NCBI GenBank assembly: GCA_937873555.1
Contig: CALMWN010000016.1
Coordinates: forward strand, 1 to 6,170
Source: an uncultured Clostridia bacterium
GTDB taxonomy: Bacteria; Bacillota; Clostridia; Acetivibrionales; CALMWN01
Length of the DNA stretch: 6,170 nt
Reading direction: 5' to 3'
Shown piece after piece: positions 4,371-6,170 of this stretch; position 1 is the first letter of the stretch, and every line of letters starts with the position of its first letter. A model generated the notes under the pieces. That model ran no database searches, was not told the origin of the DNA, and worked only from the letters and a program-made list of their open reading frames with translations. A program made the position numbers and the translations under genes.

Positions 4371-6143
4371 TCAATCAAAAAGCCAAAGCTTTATCCTCCT
4401 GTTTCTGACCACATATCTCCACTGCCTCATCAGATAAGGAATCAAATAATAATCCACTCCAAAAGCTCTTCCTGCTCCGGCAAGCATGCAGATTTCCGCA
4501 GGTATCATCCACCAGGTGCTTTCAAGCAATCCGGTTGACAGAAGGAAATTCACGTTTAAAGCCAGTGCAGCCAGGCCTGCAATAAAATTAAGGGTGCCGG
4601 ATATGAATGCAAGACCAAGCCCTACTTCCGCAAGCACAATCAAAATCTGGAATACCAGTGCGTTGGGGATTACGAAGTTCTGCGCAATCCAGGCGTACCA
4701 GAAGGGAGTATGATCCGATATTATTCTGAATACCTTTTCACCGGCTTCAGTCACCGAAGCGCTGCTGTTGGCATCTACAGTTCCTGCCAGCATGGGAGTG
4801 GTGAGCCATCCGTCAAGTATCTTCTGATAGCCTTCCTTGAGCCAGGCATATCCCAGGAACAACCTAATCGGAACAATCCAGAATGTCGGTGTAAGCATTG
4901 AGTAATGTTTTTCAATTAAAAACTTTTCCTGCTGCTTGAACAGGAATTCATGTTTTATATACCTTATTACAAGCTCAAATCCTCCAATGCCGAACAGATA
5001 GTGAATATTGACAAGGTACTTGATAGCAATGGAAAGAAGCCTGTTAAACTGGTATCCCATAATGTCTGTTACGGCGAAAAAGCTTCCTACAGAGACCATG
5101 ACACCATGCAATTTTGGCTTGAGTTCCTGCTTTTCCTTTCCACGGATATCTGCGAGTATGTTTTTTGCAGCAGCATTCCCGGTTTGAATTGCTGCTTCAA
5201 CAAGCGCTGGAAGGGTATGGCCCTCGGAAATGAATGCACTTATGTCACCGGCGGCATATACATTTTTATACTGGGTCTGTGTAAATTCATTGACTTTCAG
5301 ACGGAATCCCTTAGCCTTGTCGATATCTATTTTTCCGGAAATATCTGAGGCCTTGACGCCAGCAGTCCAGATAAGGGTATTTGTAGGTATGACAAGCTTG
5401 TCATTAATCTCTATGGAGTCTGCACTAACCTTTGATATGGCACTACCGGTCAGTATTTCCACACCAAGCTTTATTGTAAGGTAGGATACTGCCTTGTTAA
5501 TGCTTTTATTCTGAAGATTGTTAAGTATTTTGTCGAGCGCTTCTACAAGCACCAGGCGTATATATTTATGTGATATGTCATATTCCCTGCACAGGGATTT
5601 TACCCATTGCGCTATTTCACCAATCACTTCAACACCGGTAAAACCTCCGCCGCCCACAACAAAAGTCAGAAGCGAGCGCTTTATTTCCGGATTGCTTTCC
5701 TGCGATGCTTTAACAAAGCATTCCTTTATATGCTCCCGTATTCTTATGGAATCATCATATGACCATAAAGGGAAACCATTTTCTTTGAGACCGTGGATGT
5801 TGTAATAGTTCGGTTCACTGCCCGCAGCAATTATGAGATAGTCATAATGGTATTCGCCGGATTTGGCGGTAACTGTATTGGTATTAAAATCAACACCGGT
5901 GATTTCATCCTTTATAAGCTTAACATCAGTGTATTTGAAAATATCTCTTAAGGGAATTATCACTCCATCCTCGCTTATCCTGTTTCCTGCAACCTCATGC
6001 AGTTCTGTAAGCAGAGTGTGGTAGGAATTCCTGTCAATCAAAGTTATTTCTAAATCATCAGACTTTTTCTTCTTTTTCTGCAGGGTTAATGCAGCTTCAA
6101 TTCCTGCATAACCTGCACCGAAAACTATTATTTTCTTCGGCAC
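4371..6143 (-). CDS. Type II NADH dehydrogenase fused to a DoxX-like membrane domain
   Basis: The 590-residue product has an NDH-2 flavoprotein followed by a membrane domain. NDH-2 passes electrons from NADH through FAD to quinone without pumping ions. GAGYAG (9-14) starts the FAD-binding fold, VVGGGGFTGVE (162-172) the NADH-binding fold, with E201 ending the next strand, and YAAGDIS (296-302) contacts FAD. LPALVEAAIQTG (311-322) matches the quinone-site AQxAxQ region, with Glu in place of the first Gln. Residues 346-415 fit the membrane-associated NDH-2 end. Residues 418-566 hold about four hydrophobic segments and RLFLGYAWLKEGYQK (427-441), typical of the DoxX family; plain NDH-2 ends near 400-450. 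GTG (6143-6141) is the start, with AGGGGGG seven bases upstream. It converges on the OB-fold gene. The electron acceptor in a presumed anaerobe is unknown. Confidence 0.88.
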   Translation of the reverse strand: MPKKIIVFGAGYAGIEAALTLQKKKKKSDDLEITLIDRNSYHTLLTELHEVAGNRISEDGVIIPLRDIFKYTDVKLIKDEITGVDFNTNTVTAKSGEYHYDYLIIAAGSEPNYYNIHGLKENGFPLWSYDDSIRIREHIKECFVKASQESNPEIKRSLLTFVVGGGGFTGVEVIGEIAQWVKSLCREYDISHKYIRLVLVEALDKILNNLQNKSINKAVSYLTIKLGVEILTGSAISKVSADSIEINDKLVIPTNTLIWTAGVKASDISGKIDIDKAKGFRLKVNEFTQTQYKNVYAAGDISAFISEGHTLPALVEAAIQTGNAAAKNILADIRGKEKQELKPKLHGVMVSVGSFFAVTDIMGYQFNRLLSIAIKYLVNIHYLFGIGGFELVIRYIKHEFLFKQQEKFLIEKHYSMLTPTFWIVPIRLFLGYAWLKEGYQKILDGWLTTPMLAGTVDANSSASVTEAGEKVFRIISDHTPFWYAWIAQNFVIPNALVFQILIVLAEVGLGLAFISGTLNFIAGLAALALNVNFLLSTGLLESTWWMIPAEICMLAGAGRAFGVDYYLIPYLMRQWRYVVRNRRIKLWLFD

Positions 6144-6170
6144 GCAATAACCCCCCTACCTGATATTTTT

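Noticed and set aside
4950..5348. Rightward open frame of 132 codons opposite the NADH dehydrogenase gene
   Set aside because: It lies wholly inside a gene with strong motifs on the other strand and its product resembles nothing known.

Overview
The window looks like chromosome from a low-GC, spore-forming Gram-positive bacterium, most likely a clostridium. The grounds are AT-rich intergenic DNA, strong AGGAGG-type ribosome binding sites, short intrinsic terminators, a PdaB-like polysaccharide deacetylase and several protein types that, from memory, are typical of Clostridia. No database search was possible, so family names rest on motifs recognised by eye.

Layout. Five complete genes and one partial gene are read rightward. 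(1) Bases 1-353 hold the 3' end of a nitronate monooxygenase / FabK-like flavin oxidoreductase with a four-cysteine cluster. (2) Bases 589-783 encode a 64-residue zinc-ribbon protein with an Arg/Gly-rich tail; a promoter-like sequence and a palindrome lie upstream and a strong terminator follows. (3) Bases 982-1503 encode translation initiation factor IF-3. It very probably starts at an AUU codon and stands alone between a leader hairpin and a terminator, without rpmI and rplT behind it. (4) Bases 1534-1724 are non-coding but structured: a 109-bp segment bounded by perfect 18-bp inverted repeats, then a bulged hairpin and a terminator. (5) Bases 1792-2556 encode a membrane-anchored polysaccharide deacetylase of the PdaB type. 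(6) Bases 2727-3392 encode a short Mur-ligase-like protein whose ATP-binding loop is degenerate. (7) Bases 3601-4290 encode a protein with two predicted OB folds, related to single-stranded DNA-binding proteins. A perfect 34-bp palindrome then serves as a terminator for both strands, because (8) a large leftward gene (6143-4371) converges on it. That gene encodes a type II NADH dehydrogenase fused to a DoxX-like membrane domain.

How the parts relate. Most genes have their own promoter-sized gap and several have their own terminator, so this reads as a string of single-gene units rather than one operon. Deacetylase and Mur-like protein share a cell-wall theme, and the deacetylase suggests sporulation, but nothing ties them into one pathway. 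I see no CRISPR array, tRNA, rRNA, phage gene or transposase gene, and no clear new multi-gene system. The most interesting items are the AUU-initiated stand-alone infC, the inverted-repeat element with the adjoining structured segment, the degenerate Mur-ligase-like protein and the NADH dehydrogenase-DoxX fusion.
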